From Streptomyces albicerus (GTDB lineage: Bacteria; Actinomycetota; Actinomycetes; Streptomycetales; Streptomycetaceae), in contig NZ_VWMY01000003.1 in NCBI RefSeq assembly GCF_008905045.1, positions 198,276 to 258,074 on the forward strand: a DNA stretch of 59,799 nucleotides, in the 5' to 3' direction. Below the pieces are notes generated by a model, which saw only the letters and a list, made by a program, of their open reading frames with translations, searched no databases and was not told where the DNA came from. Shown piece by piece: positions 51,366 to 59,799 of this stretch. The stretch's first letter is position 1; each line of letters starts with the position of its first letter. Both the position numbers and the translations under genes were made by a program.

Positions 51366-52685
51366 GTGAGCACTGACCAGACGAGGGACCGGCGGCGCGG
51401 CGTGCCGCGCACGGATGCCGTTCTCCGGGATCCCCGACTCGTCGCGGCCGTCGACACACTGGGCCGTGCGGCGGTGAAGGACGTCGTCGCGCTGGCGCAG
51501 GAGCGGGTACGGCGCGGTGAGATCCTGCCGGACTCCGTCGCCGACGTCGCGGCCGCGTCCCTGCCGCGCCACGCCACCACACTGCGCCCGGTGGTCAACG
51601 CCACCGGTGTCGTGCTGCACACGAACCTCGGCCGCGCCCCGCTCTCGGCGGCCGCGGTCGACGCGCTGCGGGCGGCTGCCGGGACCACGGACATCGAGTT
51701 CGACCTGGCCACCGGGCAACGCGCCCGTCGCGGCCGCGGCGCCCTGGAGGCGCTGGCCGCCGCCGTTCCGGCCGCCGAGGCGGTGCACGTGGTCAACAAC
51801 GGCGCGGCCGCGCTCGTCCTGGTCGCCACCGCGCTGGCGACCGGTCGCGACATCGTGGTGAGCCGCGGTGAACTGATCGAGATCGGCGACGGGTTCCGGC
51901 TGCCGGACCTCCTGGAGTCCACCGGCGCCCGGCTGCGCGAGGTGGGCACGACGAACCGCACGTCCCTGCGCGACTACGCGGCCGTGATCGGCCCGGACAC
52001 CGGGTTCGTGCTCAAGGTCCACCCCTCCAACTTCGTCGTACGAGGCTTCACTTCCGCGGTCGCGACGCGTGACCTGGCCGGCCTCGACGTCCCCGTGGTC
52101 GTCGACATCGGCTCCGGTCTGCTCGCCCCCGAACCCCTGCTCAGGGACGAGCCGGACGCGACCACCGGGCTGGGCGACGGCGCCGCGCTCGTCACGGCAA
52201 GCGGTGACAAGCTGCTCGGCGGCCCGCAGGCGGGGCTGCTCCTCGGCCGCGCGGCCATCGTGGCACGGCTGCGTCGGCATCCCCTGGCGCGGGCGCTGCG
52301 GGTCGACAAGCTCACGCTCGCCGCGCTGGAGGCCACCCTGCGCGGACCGCAGTCGCCCACCTGGCAGGCACTGCACCGTCACGGACCCGATCTCCGGTCA
52401 CGCGCCTATGAGTTGAGCGCCGCTCTCCGTGACCACGGGGTCGCCGCCGAGGCCGTCGGAACCGCCAGTGTGGTGGGCGGCGGCGGAGCACCGGACGTCA
52501 CCCTGCCCTCCTGGGCCGTCGCCCTCTCCCCCGCCCTCACCTCGCCGCTGCGTGCGGGCGAGCTGTCCGTAGTGGGCCGGGTGGAGCGCGGGCAGCTGCT
52601 GCTCGACCTGCGGTGCGCACCTCCTGACCAGGACGAGACGCTCCGCACCGCCGTGCTCTCCGCCGCCCGGGACCGGCAGGCCTGA
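51366..52685 (+). CDS. selA: L-seryl-tRNA(Sec) selenium transferase
   Basis: A 439-residue PLP enzyme that converts Ser-tRNA-Sec to Sec-tRNA-Sec with selenophosphate. Visible signatures are VVNATGVVLHTNLGRAPLS, VHVVNNGAAALVL, LKVHPSNFVV and the PLP lysine in SGDKLLGGPQAG. The GTG at 51366 is the start nearest to the homologous region; the frame is open further upstream into the tRNA gene. selB follows one base after its stop. Confidence 0.96.
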   Translation: MSTDQTRDRRRGVPRTDAVLRDPRLVAAVDTLGRAAVKDVVALAQERVRRGEILPDSVADVAAASLPRHATTLRPVVNATGVVLHTNLGRAPLSAAAVDALRAAAGTTDIEFDLATGQRARRGRGALEALAAAVPAAEAVHVVNNGAAALVLVATALATGRDIVVSRGELIEIGDGFRLPDLLESTGARLREVGTTNRTSLRDYAAVIGPDTGFVLKVHPSNFVVRGFTSAVATRDLAGLDVPVVVDIGSGLLAPEPLLRDEPDATTGLGDGAALVTASGDKLLGGPQAGLLLGRAAIVARLRRHPLARALRVDKLTLAALEATLRGPQSPTWQALHRHGPDLRSRAYELSAALRDHGVAAEAVGTASVVGGGGAPDVTLPSWAVALSPALTSPLRAGELSVVGRVERGQLLLDLRCAPPDQDETLRTAVLSAARDRQA

Positions 52686-52686
52686 C

Positions 52687-54471
52687 ATGTATGTCATCGC
52701 CACCGCCGGTCACGTCGACCACGGGAAGTCGACCCTCGTCCACGCGCTGACCGGGATGCAGCCCGACCGGTGGGCGGAGGAACGGCGCCGCGGGCTGACG
52801 ATCGATCTCGGGTTCGCGTGGACGGAGTTGCGGCCCGGGGCGACCGTCGCGTTCGTCGACGTACCAGGACACGAGCGGTTCGTCCCGAACATGCTGGCCG
52901 GCATCGGTCCCGTACCGGCAGCGCTCTTCGTCGTGGCCGCGGACGAGGGCTGGATGCCGCAGTCGGCCGAACACCTCGCGGCGCTGCACGCCCTCGACGT
53001 ACGCCACGGCCTGCTCGCCGTCACCCGCAGCGATCTCGCCGACCCCCGGCCCGCGACCGACCAGGCGCTGGCCGAGATCCGTCGTACCTCGCTCGGCGAG
53101 GTCGAGGCCCTGGCCTTGAGCCCGCCGACCGGCGCGGGCACACCCGAACTGCGTGCGGCGCTGGACCGGCTGCTCGCCGGACTGCCGGCGCCGGACCTGA
53201 ATGCGCCGGTACGGCTGTGGATCGACCGCTCGTTCTCCATCCGGGGCAGCGGAACCGTCGTCACGGGAACCCTCTCCGCCGGACGGATGCGCGTCGGGGA
53301 CGAGATGGAGATCGCTTCCCAGGGACGCACGGTGCGCGTACGTGCCCTGCAGTCGCTGGGGCGGCCGATCGCCGAGGCGGCGGCCGTCGCCCGCATCGCC
53401 GTGAACCTGCGCGGCGTCGAGTCCCACGAGCTGCGCCGCGGGGACGCGTTGCTCACGCCGCACCGGTTCCGTCCGAGCGACGTGCTCGACGCCCGCGTCC
53501 ACGGCGACCCCGTCGCGTCCCTGCCGCGCGATGTGATGCTGCACATCGGCTCGGCGGCCGTGCCCGCCCAGGTACGTCCGCTCGGCGCCGACACCGCCCG
53601 GCTCACCCTCGCCCGCCCGCTGCCGCTGCGTCTCGGCGACCGCGGCCTGCTCCGCAATCCGGGACTGCACCACGTCAGCGGCGGCACCACCGTGCTCGAC
53701 GTGGCACCACCGGCACTGGTCCGGCGCGGCGCGGCCGTCTCCCGCGCGAAGGTGCTGGCCACGCTGGACGGGCGCGCCGATCAGTACTCGGAGCTGCGGC
53801 GCCGCGGCATCGCGCGCAGCGAGGACCTGGAACGCATGGGCGTCACCGTGACGGCCCGCCCGGTGGCGGGCAGTTGGCTGGTCGACGACCGCCTGTGGGC
53901 GGAACTGCGGTCGAGACTGTCACGGTTCGTGGCCGACTGGTCGCGCGGACATCCACTCGAACCGGGCCCTCCCCTCGACGTGGTCCGGCGAGCGCTGCGC
54001 CTGCCCGACCGCACCCTCGTCCACGCCCTGCTCACGCCGCCACTGGCCGTCCGGGCCGGCCGTATCGTCCGGGCCGACCGGCAGGCAGCCCTCCCGCCGC
54101 CCGTCGCCCTGGCCGTCGCGAAGGTCCGCGCCGAACTGGCGGCAGCACCGTTCGCCGCACCGCAGACCGTACGGCTCACCGAACTCGGCCTGGGTCCACG
54201 GGAGTTGGCGGCGGCCGTACGGACCGGCGCGCTGGTCCGGCTCGCCGAAGGCGTCGTGCTGCTGCCGTCCGCGATCCACGACGCGGCGAAGGCGCTCGGT
54301 GCGCTGCCGCAGCCGTTCACCGTGGGCGAGGCACGCGCGGCTCTCGGGACGACGCGCCGGGTCGCCGTACCGCTGCTGGAGCTCTTGGACCGACGGGGTC
54401 TCACCCAGCGGCTGCCCGACGACCGACGGCGCACACGGGACCATGCGAAGCCGCGGGAAGGGCGATCATGA
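52687..54471 (+). CDS. selB: Selenocysteine-specific elongation factor
   Basis: A 594-residue translation GTPase. GHVDHGKS (residues 8-15), RGLTIDLGF (35-43) and DVPGHERF (58-65) are the G1-G3 motifs, and the usual NKxD is TRSD in LLAVTRSDLAD. The C-terminal 200 residues form winged-helix domains that bind the SECIS RNA. It delivers Sec-tRNA-Sec at UGA codons such as that at 44775. Its stop overlaps the selD start (ATGA). Confidence 0.96.
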   Translation: MYVIATAGHVDHGKSTLVHALTGMQPDRWAEERRRGLTIDLGFAWTELRPGATVAFVDVPGHERFVPNMLAGIGPVPAALFVVAADEGWMPQSAEHLAALHALDVRHGLLAVTRSDLADPRPATDQALAEIRRTSLGEVEALALSPPTGAGTPELRAALDRLLAGLPAPDLNAPVRLWIDRSFSIRGSGTVVTGTLSAGRMRVGDEMEIASQGRTVRVRALQSLGRPIAEAAAVARIAVNLRGVESHELRRGDALLTPHRFRPSDVLDARVHGDPVASLPRDVMLHIGSAAVPAQVRPLGADTARLTLARPLPLRLGDRGLLRNPGLHHVSGGTTVLDVAPPALVRRGAAVSRAKVLATLDGRADQYSELRRRGIARSEDLERMGVTVTARPVAGSWLVDDRLWAELRSRLSRFVADWSRGHPLEPGPPLDVVRRALRLPDRTLVHALLTPPLAVRAGRIVRADRQAALPPPVALAVAKVRAELAAAPFAAPQTVRLTELGLGPRELAAAVRTGALVRLAEGVVLLPSAIHDAAKALGALPQPFTVGEARAALGTTRRVAVPLLELLDRRGLTQRLPDDRRRTRDHAKPREGRS

Positions 54472-55475
54472 CGGTGACCGAAGGTGTCCGGCTCACGCAG
54501 TACGCGCACGGCGGCGGCTGCGCCTGCAAGATCCCGCCGGGCGAGCTGGAGGAGATGGTCCGCGGACTCGCGGGCTCGGGCCCGGTGCGCGAGCCGCTGG
54601 GCGACCTGATCGTGGGGCTCGACACCGGCGACGACGCCGCGGTGGTCCGGATCAAGGACGGCCGGGCGCTGGTGGCGACGACCGACTTCTTCACGCCCGT
54701 GGTCGACGACGCGTACGACTGGGGCCGGATCGCGGCCGCGAACGCGCTCTCCGACGTGTACGCCATGGGCGGTGAGCCGGTGGTCGCCGTCAATCTGCTG
54801 GGCTGGCCACGCGGGGTGCTGCCGTTCGAACTGGCCGCGGAAGTGCTGCGCGGCGGCGTGTCCGTCACCCGCGAGGCCGGCTGCCATCTCGCGGGCGGGC
54901 ACAGCGTCGACGACCCCGAACCGAAGTACGGCCTGGCCGTCACCGGGATCGCCGACCCCGACAGACTCCTGCGCAACGACACCGGCCGCCCCGGACAGCC
55001 GCTCACGCTGACCAAGCCGCTCGGCATCGGCGTACTGAACAGCCGCCACAAGGCGACCGGAGAGGTCTTCCCCGAAGCGGTGGCCACGATGATCCGGCTC
55101 AACCGGGACGCATCGCGCGCCGCCGTCGACGCCGGGATCCGCTGCGCCACGGATGTCACCGGCTTCGGCCTCCTGGGCCATCTGTTCAAGCTGGCCGCGG
55201 CGAGTGGGGTCACCGCGATCGTGGACGCGGCCGCGGTGCCGTACCTCGAAGCCGCCCGGGCAGCGCTGCGCGACGGTTACGTCAGCGGCGGAACGCGGCG
55301 AAACCTGGAGTGGGTGTCGCCGCACGCGGAGCTGTCATCAGTGGCCCCGGACGAGGCCCTGCTGCTCGCCGATGCCCAGACGTCGGGCGGTCTGCTGATC
55401 GCCGGCGAGCTGCCCGGCATGCCCGTCATCGGCGAGCTCGTGCCACGGGGCGAGCATGCGCTGGTCGTTCGCTGA
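54468..55475 (+). CDS. selD: Selenophosphate synthetase (selenide, water dikinase)
   Basis: A 335-residue ATP enzyme that makes selenophosphate for SelA. The glycine-rich active site GGGCACKIPPGEL holds the catalytic Cys and Lys; the active residue is Cys, not Sec. LIVGLDTGDDAAV, VATTDFFTPVVDD and the CATDVTGFGLLGH motif complete the identification. ATG 54468 overlaps the selB stop. It is the last gene of the Sec operon. Confidence 0.96.
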   Translation: MTVTEGVRLTQYAHGGGCACKIPPGELEEMVRGLAGSGPVREPLGDLIVGLDTGDDAAVVRIKDGRALVATTDFFTPVVDDAYDWGRIAAANALSDVYAMGGEPVVAVNLLGWPRGVLPFELAAEVLRGGVSVTREAGCHLAGGHSVDDPEPKYGLAVTGIADPDRLLRNDTGRPGQPLTLTKPLGIGVLNSRHKATGEVFPEAVATMIRLNRDASRAAVDAGIRCATDVTGFGLLGHLFKLAAASGVTAIVDAAAVPYLEAARAALRDGYVSGGTRRNLEWVSPHAELSSVAPDEALLLADAQTSGGLLIAGELPGMPVIGELVPRGEHALVVR

Positions 55476-55532
55476 GGCGAGGCATGCGCCCGCGCGTCCG
55501 GAACCTGCGCCCCCCCCTTGACCCCGAGCTCC

Positions 55533-56429
55533 TCAGTAGACGGACAGGCCGTAGGTGTTCAGCACTTCTTGGATCGGCTGGTAGTAGGTGGTCCCTCCCG
55601 TGGCGCAGTTCCCGGAGCCGCCGGAGAGGATGCCGATGACCTTGTCGCCTGCGTAGAGCGGGCCGCCGCTGTCGCCCGGCTCGGCGCAGATGTTGGTCTG
55701 GATCAAACCGTAGACGATGGCTCCGCTGCCGTAGTTGACGGTCGCGTTGAGGGCGGTGACCACGCCGCATCGGACGCCGGTGGTCGCTCCCCGACGGCAG
55801 ACGCTCTGACCGACGTAAGCGGTCGCGGTCCCGGTGACGTCGACGGTTCCGATGGTCCCGGGGTGCGGCACGGCCGGGTTGGAGTACCGGACGACGCCGA
55901 AGTCGTTGCCGGGGAAGCTCGTGCCGGTGGTGGGGCCGATCATCGTGGCCATCGCGGAACCGGTGTACCAGGTGGGCATGCTGTCGGTGCAGTGGCCGGC
56001 GGTGACGAAGTAGTACGTGGAGCCGCTCTGCACATTGATCCCTGCCGAGCAGCGCCAACCGGAAGCGTAGATGCCGTCGCCGCCCGACAGGAGGGTGCGC
56101 AGCCGGCCGTCGAGCCGTTCGAGGGTCATGGCACCGGCGAAATGCCCGGTGGCCCGGCGGAGCCTGGCCAGGTCGGCGTCCGCGACGGTGGAGTCAGCGA
56201 GAACCCGCAGTTTCCCGGTCCGCTCGTCCACGGCCCAGGTCGTCCCGGCGATCCCCAGGGATTCGACGGCCGAGGCCACGCCGGACACCGAAGCGGCGGA
56301 CGGTGCGGCGCCAGCCGTGGGCGCTGCGGCCGCGTCGGTGCCGGACACCGCCAGGGCGGCCACGACGAGCAGGCTCAATACCGAGGCGATCAGCTGCGAA
56401 GGTCTGATGGTGGTACGGCGTGCTCTCAT
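55533..56429 (-). CDS. Secreted S1-family serine protease (streptogrisin/alpha-lytic type)
   Basis: A 298-residue secreted protease precursor. A signal peptide ends near [11 protein letters not shown], followed by a short prodomain (about residues 40-115) and the chymotrypsin-fold catalytic domain. The triad is seen in [14 protein letters not shown] and GDSGGPL, with paired cysteines. Such enzymes are extracellular and self-mature by cleaving the prodomain. Start ATG 56429 is preferred; the adjacent GTG 56432 is equally placed relative to GGGGGA. Confidence 0.94.
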   Translation of the reverse strand: MRARRTTIRPSQLIASVLSLLVVAALAVSGTDAAAAPTAGAAPSAASVSGVASAVESLGIAGTTWAVDERTGKLRVLADSTVADADLARLRRATGHFAGAMTLERLDGRLRTLLSGGDGIYASGWRCSAGINVQSGSTYYFVTAGHCTDSMPTWYTGSAMATMIGPTTGTSFPGNDFGVVRYSNPAVPHPGTIGTVDVTGTATAYVGQSVCRRGATTGVRCGVVTALNATVNYGSGAIVYGLIQTNICAEPGDSGGPLYAGDKVIGILSGGSGNCATGGTTYYQPIQEVLNTYGLSVY

Positions 56430-56806
56430 CACCCAAATCCCCCTGAAGGCGGTCGGTCAGGTTCGCCACGCCCGACTGGTCTCCGGGCGTGCCGTGCTTC
56501 CGTGCCGTGCTTCCGTGCCGAGAGCTGGTGCGTGCGCGGTGACGAAGTGCGCGTCTGTGGCCCCGACATCCCTTTCGGGATACGAGATGGCGCGCGGCTG
56601 GGGCGGGACGCGGCCCCGGCGTGGCCGACGGGGCCCGGTGGCAGCCGGCGAACGCCTCATTGTCCCCGGCCGCGCCCGACGGGGGTAGGCCAACTCCGGC
56701 CGCACCCTCGCGGCGGGTCCGGACTTTCGATCCGCGCCGCATCGGCCCGGACACCCCTTCGACTCCCAGGGACGCCGGGCCGATGTGCGCGCATGAAGCG
56801 CTGTTC
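56430..56806. other. Intergenic region between TerD and protease genes
   Basis: These 377 bases lie downstream of the TerD stop and upstream of the protease start, both on the minus strand, and probably hold the protease promoter. A short direct repeat (CGTGCCGTGCTTC, 11-13 bp) lies near 56487-56520. I see no supportable gene. Confidence 0.4.
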
Positions 56807-57391
56807 CTACTTGCTGACCGCGAAGCGCATCAGGGCCTGCTCGTCGCCTTGCTTGATCTTCCCCACTTCGTTGATCACCTGGAGCTTCCAACCCCCGCCG
56901 GCTCGCATCGCCTTGGCCACGGCGCAGGCGTTGTCGCTGCTGAGGAGGCTCGGCCAGATGTCGGCGACCTGCTGGGTGCTGCCCCCGGTCGCGTCGTACA
57001 CCTTGAAGCTGATGTTCCGCGCCTTCTGGAAGGAGCTGTGCTTCTTGTAGGCGGCAGCGATGAACACGATGGCCGTGATGTTGGGCGGGATCTTGGCGAA
57101 GTCGACGGCCACGGTCTCGTCGTCTCCGTCCCCGCGTCCGGTCTGGTTGTCGCCGCTGTGCACCAACGAGCCGTTGCCCAGCGGGTCCAGAGAGTCGAGA
57201 CCCGCCAGCCGCACGGGGTCCGCCCCCTGCATCGCGATGGCGATCAGATCAAGGTCGGTGCCGGTCTTCTGGCGGAGCTTCCCCATCAGCCCGCCGCTGC
57301 TCCCCACGGTGGGATCCCAGGACGCCCCGATAGAGAGGTGGGTCACTCCGTCCAGATCCGCCGGGCCGTCTTCCTTGGTCAGTGTGATCAT
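56807..57391 (-). CDS. TerD-family tellurium/stress protein
   Basis: A 194-residue TerD-like protein. The opening ITLTKEDGPADLDGVTHLSIG, the calcium-binding DLDLIAIAMQ region and SGDNQTGRGDGDDETV fit TerD domains, which bind calcium and take part in chemical-stress responses. It is monocistronic here; no other ter gene is near. Start ATG 57391. Confidence 0.88.
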   Translation of the reverse strand: MITLTKEDGPADLDGVTHLSIGASWDPTVGSSGGLMGKLRQKTGTDLDLIAIAMQGADPVRLAGLDSLDPLGNGSLVHSGDNQTGRGDGDDETVAVDFAKIPPNITAIVFIAAAYKKHSSFQKARNISFKVYDATGGSTQQVADIWPSLLSSDNACAVAKAMRAGGGWKLQVINEVGKIKQGDEQALMRFAVSK

Positions 57392-57616
57392 GCGTGATCC
57401 TCTTCGTGATGGACTGCTACGCATGAAGTCTGCCTGAAGAACGCTGAGTCCTCAGCGCTCGGCACACCTGGTTCGGGAACAGCCGTTCAATTCCCTGTCC
57501 CGCGGGCCCGGTTTGCATGGGGTCACGATCGCCTCGCGAAGATCCTCTACGGCGGGCTCCCGTTGGCCGCGGCAAGCGGCGGAGCGCTGTCAGTGGTGGG
57601 TGGCAGCATCGGACGC

Positions 57617-59569
57617 ATGACGGAGACTACGGCTTTCGACTGGCGGTCCTTCCTGCTCAGGTGGAGCGGGAAGTGGGCAGATTCCCTGCCGGACGGCGAG
57701 ACGCGGGGCGAGGACGACGAGGCCGCCCGGCAAGCGCGGTGGCTGGGGTTCCCACCCGCGTCCGAGGAGCGGATCGCAGCCATGGAGGAGCGCCTCGGCC
57801 AACAGATGCCCCCGTCGTACCGGGAGTTCCTCAAGGTCAGCGACGGGTGGCGGCACGCGGGCGGGTTCGTGTGGCTGCTGGCGGGGACCGAGGACGCGCA
57901 CTGGCACAACAACGAGTCGGGACTCGCGGACATGTTCGAGGAGTACCTGGACGAGGACGCCGGGCCCGAGGAGCGGCGGGAGGCGGACATCTGGCGGCGC
58001 GGGCTGCAGCTCGACGTCGAGTCCGACATCACCCACGTCCTCTTGGATCCCGAGGACGTGGATGAGGACGGTGAGTGGGCCGTGTACACGTGGGCGAGCT
58101 GGCGGGCCGCGCCACCCGAGCGGCACGCGAACTTCCTCGAGTTCATGCGGGACATGTTCCGGGAGTTCCACAGCCTGCTGGCGCGTCGGATGGACGGGGA
58201 GGCGGTGTTCGCCAACGACACGACGCGAAAGCTGGACGCCCTGGTGGAGGAGGCCCGGCTGGAGGCGCTGCGCGGCGGCTGGGAACGGGCCGTGAAGGCG
58301 CTGGACGAGGCCAAGGAGTACGGCCGGCCGCGGGCCGCCGGGCTGGGTGACCAGATACGCCGCCTGCTCGGAGAGACCCACATGGTGTACTTCGACGGAC
58401 TGGTGACGGACCCTCTGTACGCGCCCGAGCTGCTGCCGCCGCTGGTCGCCGAGCACGCGGTGCACTCTTACCGGGACGACTCCACGGTGACGTTCCATCT
58501 GCGGGGCGCCGACGACGACCTGGTGTCACTGGCTCACGCGACGCTGGATCAGGTGCGCAACGGCACGTACCGGTACAGGGCGGCCGGACCGTTCGGGGAA
58601 GCGGTCGAGCGGGCGCGGGAGCTGGCGCGATGGGGAGACAGCGACGGGGCATGGCGGACGCTGAGAAACGCTGTCCACCTGTGGGAGCCGCTGGGACCGG
58701 ACCACCTGGCGCCGCTGGGATGGGTGGCCGACCCCGTACTCGGGCCGCTGCTGACCCCGGAGCGGGGTCGTGAGCTGCTGTCCACGCCCAGGGGCGGGCA
58801 TGCGGGTGAGGCACCGAGTCCGACGGCCGGGCTCGACCCGGCCGACCTGGCGTGGCTCGCGGAGCCGGACCCGGGCAACAACCGCACGTCCTACCGGTTC
58901 GTCCTGGTGGAGGGGGTGGAGCCGGAGGAGCTGCCCGGACGTCTCGCGGACCAGGACGGCACCGTGCTGAACGAACCCATGACCTCTTGGGAGGCGCGCC
59001 ACAGATCGTTGCGCGACCAAACAGAGTTCTCGTCCTACGAAGACAGGGCTCTCATGGCAGTCGGCCGGGCCGGCACCGGCTGGAGCTTCGCCTTCGACGG
59101 CGCCCCCGCCCCGTTCCACCGGCAGCGGTTCGTCTCCCCAGCCGAAGCCGCCAGCACAGGCACCCGCGCGGTGGTGGTGTGGAGCGGCCTGAGGACACGG
59201 CACGCGGAACCGTTCTTCCACCTTTCGGTAGCGCGAGACGGTGCCGAGCAGTACGCATTCACGTACGCGGACGGAGGGATCCACAAAAGCGGGGAGATAC
59301 CGCGAGCGCTGGATCCGAGCCGGTTCTTCGGCGACATGGAGGACGGTGCCGAGGCGGAACGGTCACTGCTGGAAGCGGTGACCGGGGAGTTCGGTGCCTG
59401 TCTGCCGCGTCACGCCATCGTGAACGGGCGGCTGCACACATTCACCGCCCGCTCATGGACGCGGCCACCGAAGGACGGCGAGACGTACACGGTGATCCGC
59501 ATACATCAGGGAACCGCGCGCCCGGCGGACGGCGAGCGGGCGGGAGACGACGGGCCGGGAAGCAGATAG
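57617..59569 (+). CDS. SMI1/KNR4-family protein with long C-terminal region
   Basis: A 650-residue cytosolic protein. Residues about 45-205 form an SMI1/KNR4 (SUKH) domain, marked by ERIAAMEERLGQQMPPSYRE, FLKVSDGWRHAGG and TWASWRAA. SUKH domains are common in immunity proteins of toxin systems and in regulators. The remaining 440 residues include a repeat-poor helical middle and a C-terminal segment (YRFVLVEGVEPEELPGRL onward) that I cannot name. No toxin gene is visible beside it. Start ATG 57617. Confidence 0.75.
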   Translation: MTETTAFDWRSFLLRWSGKWADSLPDGETRGEDDEAARQARWLGFPPASEERIAAMEERLGQQMPPSYREFLKVSDGWRHAGGFVWLLAGTEDAHWHNNESGLADMFEEYLDEDAGPEERREADIWRRGLQLDVESDITHVLLDPEDVDEDGEWAVYTWASWRAAPPERHANFLEFMRDMFREFHSLLARRMDGEAVFANDTTRKLDALVEEARLEALRGGWERAVKALDEAKEYGRPRAAGLGDQIRRLLGETHMVYFDGLVTDPLYAPELLPPLVAEHAVHSYRDDSTVTFHLRGADDDLVSLAHATLDQVRNGTYRYRAAGPFGEAVERARELARWGDSDGAWRTLRNAVHLWEPLGPDHLAPLGWVADPVLGPLLTPERGRELLSTPRGGHAGEAPSPTAGLDPADLAWLAEPDPGNNRTSYRFVLVEGVEPEELPGRLADQDGTVLNEPMTSWEARHRSLRDQTEFSSYEDRALMAVGRAGTGWSFAFDGAPAPFHRQRFVSPAEAASTGTRAVVVWSGLRTRHAEPFFHLSVARDGAEQYAFTYADGGIHKSGEIPRALDPSRFFGDMEDGAEAERSLLEAVTGEFGACLPRHAIVNGRLHTFTARSWTRPPKDGETYTVIRIHQGTARPADGERAGDDGPGSR

Positions 59570-59601
59570 CGACCTCCAGGCCGCGCAGGTTGTCGATGCG
59601 G

Positions 59602-59679
59602 TTACGCATCGAACTCCATGAGCCCGAGCCCGATGAAAACCAGGCAAAGCATGTTGAAAAGGTCGGCGCGAATCAACAT
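59602..59679 (-). CDS. Possible 25-residue hydrophobic peptide
   Basis: ATG 59679 is preceded at seven bases by GAGAGGG and opens a short frame ending at TAA 59602. The product is mostly hydrophobic (DLFNMLCLVFIGLGLMEF), enough for one membrane span. The flanking sequence is lower in G+C than the rest of the window. It is not in any family I know, and chance remains possible for so short a frame. Confidence 0.35.
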   Translation of the reverse strand: MLIRADLFNMLCLVFIGLGLMEFDA

Positions 59680-59799
59680 CAAACGCCCTCTCAGTGGGCA
59701 TTTAGGTATGGCTTGCGGCGTTACGTCGCTCTTGCGGCTGGTGCTCTTTGTGGTGTTTTACGTCCTGCATGCAGCTTCACGGCGTTCCAGGCTCCGGCC

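Noticed and set aside
48776..51961. Very long minus-strand open frame (over 1000 codons) opposite the formate dehydrogenase membrane subunit and mrp genes
   Set aside because: It is antisense to three well-identified genes, has Arg/Gly/His-rich low-information sequence and no ribosome site; it results from the third-position G+C bias.
1..59799. CRISPR arrays, insertion sequences, integrases or phage attachment sites
   Set aside because: No regularly spaced repeats of CRISPR type, transposase motifs or integrase genes were seen; the tandem repeats present are short and lack unique spacers.

Overview
This window is typical Streptomyces chromosome: very high G+C with strong third-position bias, GTG/TTG starts, purine-rich ribosome sites, translationally coupled GTGA/ATGA overlaps, and hallmark small families (MbtH, SCO2400-type zinc ribbon, TerD, streptogrisin-like protease). 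It reads as an accessory or chromosome-arm region: two specialised-metabolism loci, a selenoprotein formate dehydrogenase locus and a stress-gene island with several gene remnants.

Region 1 (1-8.7 kb, all minus strand). A leftward operon-like array, UbiB/ABC1 kinase > SAM methyltransferase > VlmO-like membrane protein > VlmA-like aminoacyl transferase > VlmB-like diiron protein > fatty-acid desaturase > secreted protein (cut by the window edge), resembles the core of an aliphatic azoxy (valanimycin/elaiomycin/azodyrecin-type) pathway. Desaturase plus methyltransferase suggest an unsaturated-chain methyl-ester azoxide. The array is preceded by a gene-free segment with repeated palindromes, and then by a repeat protein and a sigma factor.

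Region 2 (9-21.9 kb). A siderophore locus made of three divergent pairs, each sharing an intergenic iron box: Ntn hydrolase / isochorismatase; MbtH-amidohydrolase-small protein / FecCD-FecCD-ATPase; formyltransferase-acetylglutamate kinase / ornithine N-monooxygenase, followed by a lipoprotein siderophore receptor. It supplies formyl-hydroxyornithine and perhaps dihydroxybenzoate, but there is no NRPS in the window.

Region 3 (21.9-32.6 kb). Redox and detoxification genes: NUDIX-like protein, FMN azoreductase with divergent HxlR regulator, a mercuric-reductase-like flavoprotein, a MarR gene followed by DsbA, MBL and SnoaL-like genes, and a LysR gene divergent from CoA-transferase and acyl-CoA dehydrogenase genes, with a broken FAS1/MaoC-like hydratase gene.

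Region 4 (32.6-44 kb). Small membrane and zinc-ribbon proteins, then a stress cluster (universal stress protein, rhodanese-CBS, SseB, DUF2267, aconitase, hemerythrin, PEBP) mixed with remnants of Hsp20, SPFH and ProW genes.

Region 5 (44-55.5 kb, plus strand). A complete selenocysteine system: formate dehydrogenase alpha subunit with in-frame UGA and a SECIS-like hairpin, FdhE, iron-sulfur beta subunit, NrfD-type membrane subunit, Mrp-type Fe-S carrier, tRNA-Sec, selA, selB and selD. Region 6 (55.5-59.8 kb) holds a secreted S1 protease, a TerD protein, an SMI1/KNR4 protein and a possible 25-residue membrane peptide. All assignments come from reading translated sequence and motifs; no database search was run.
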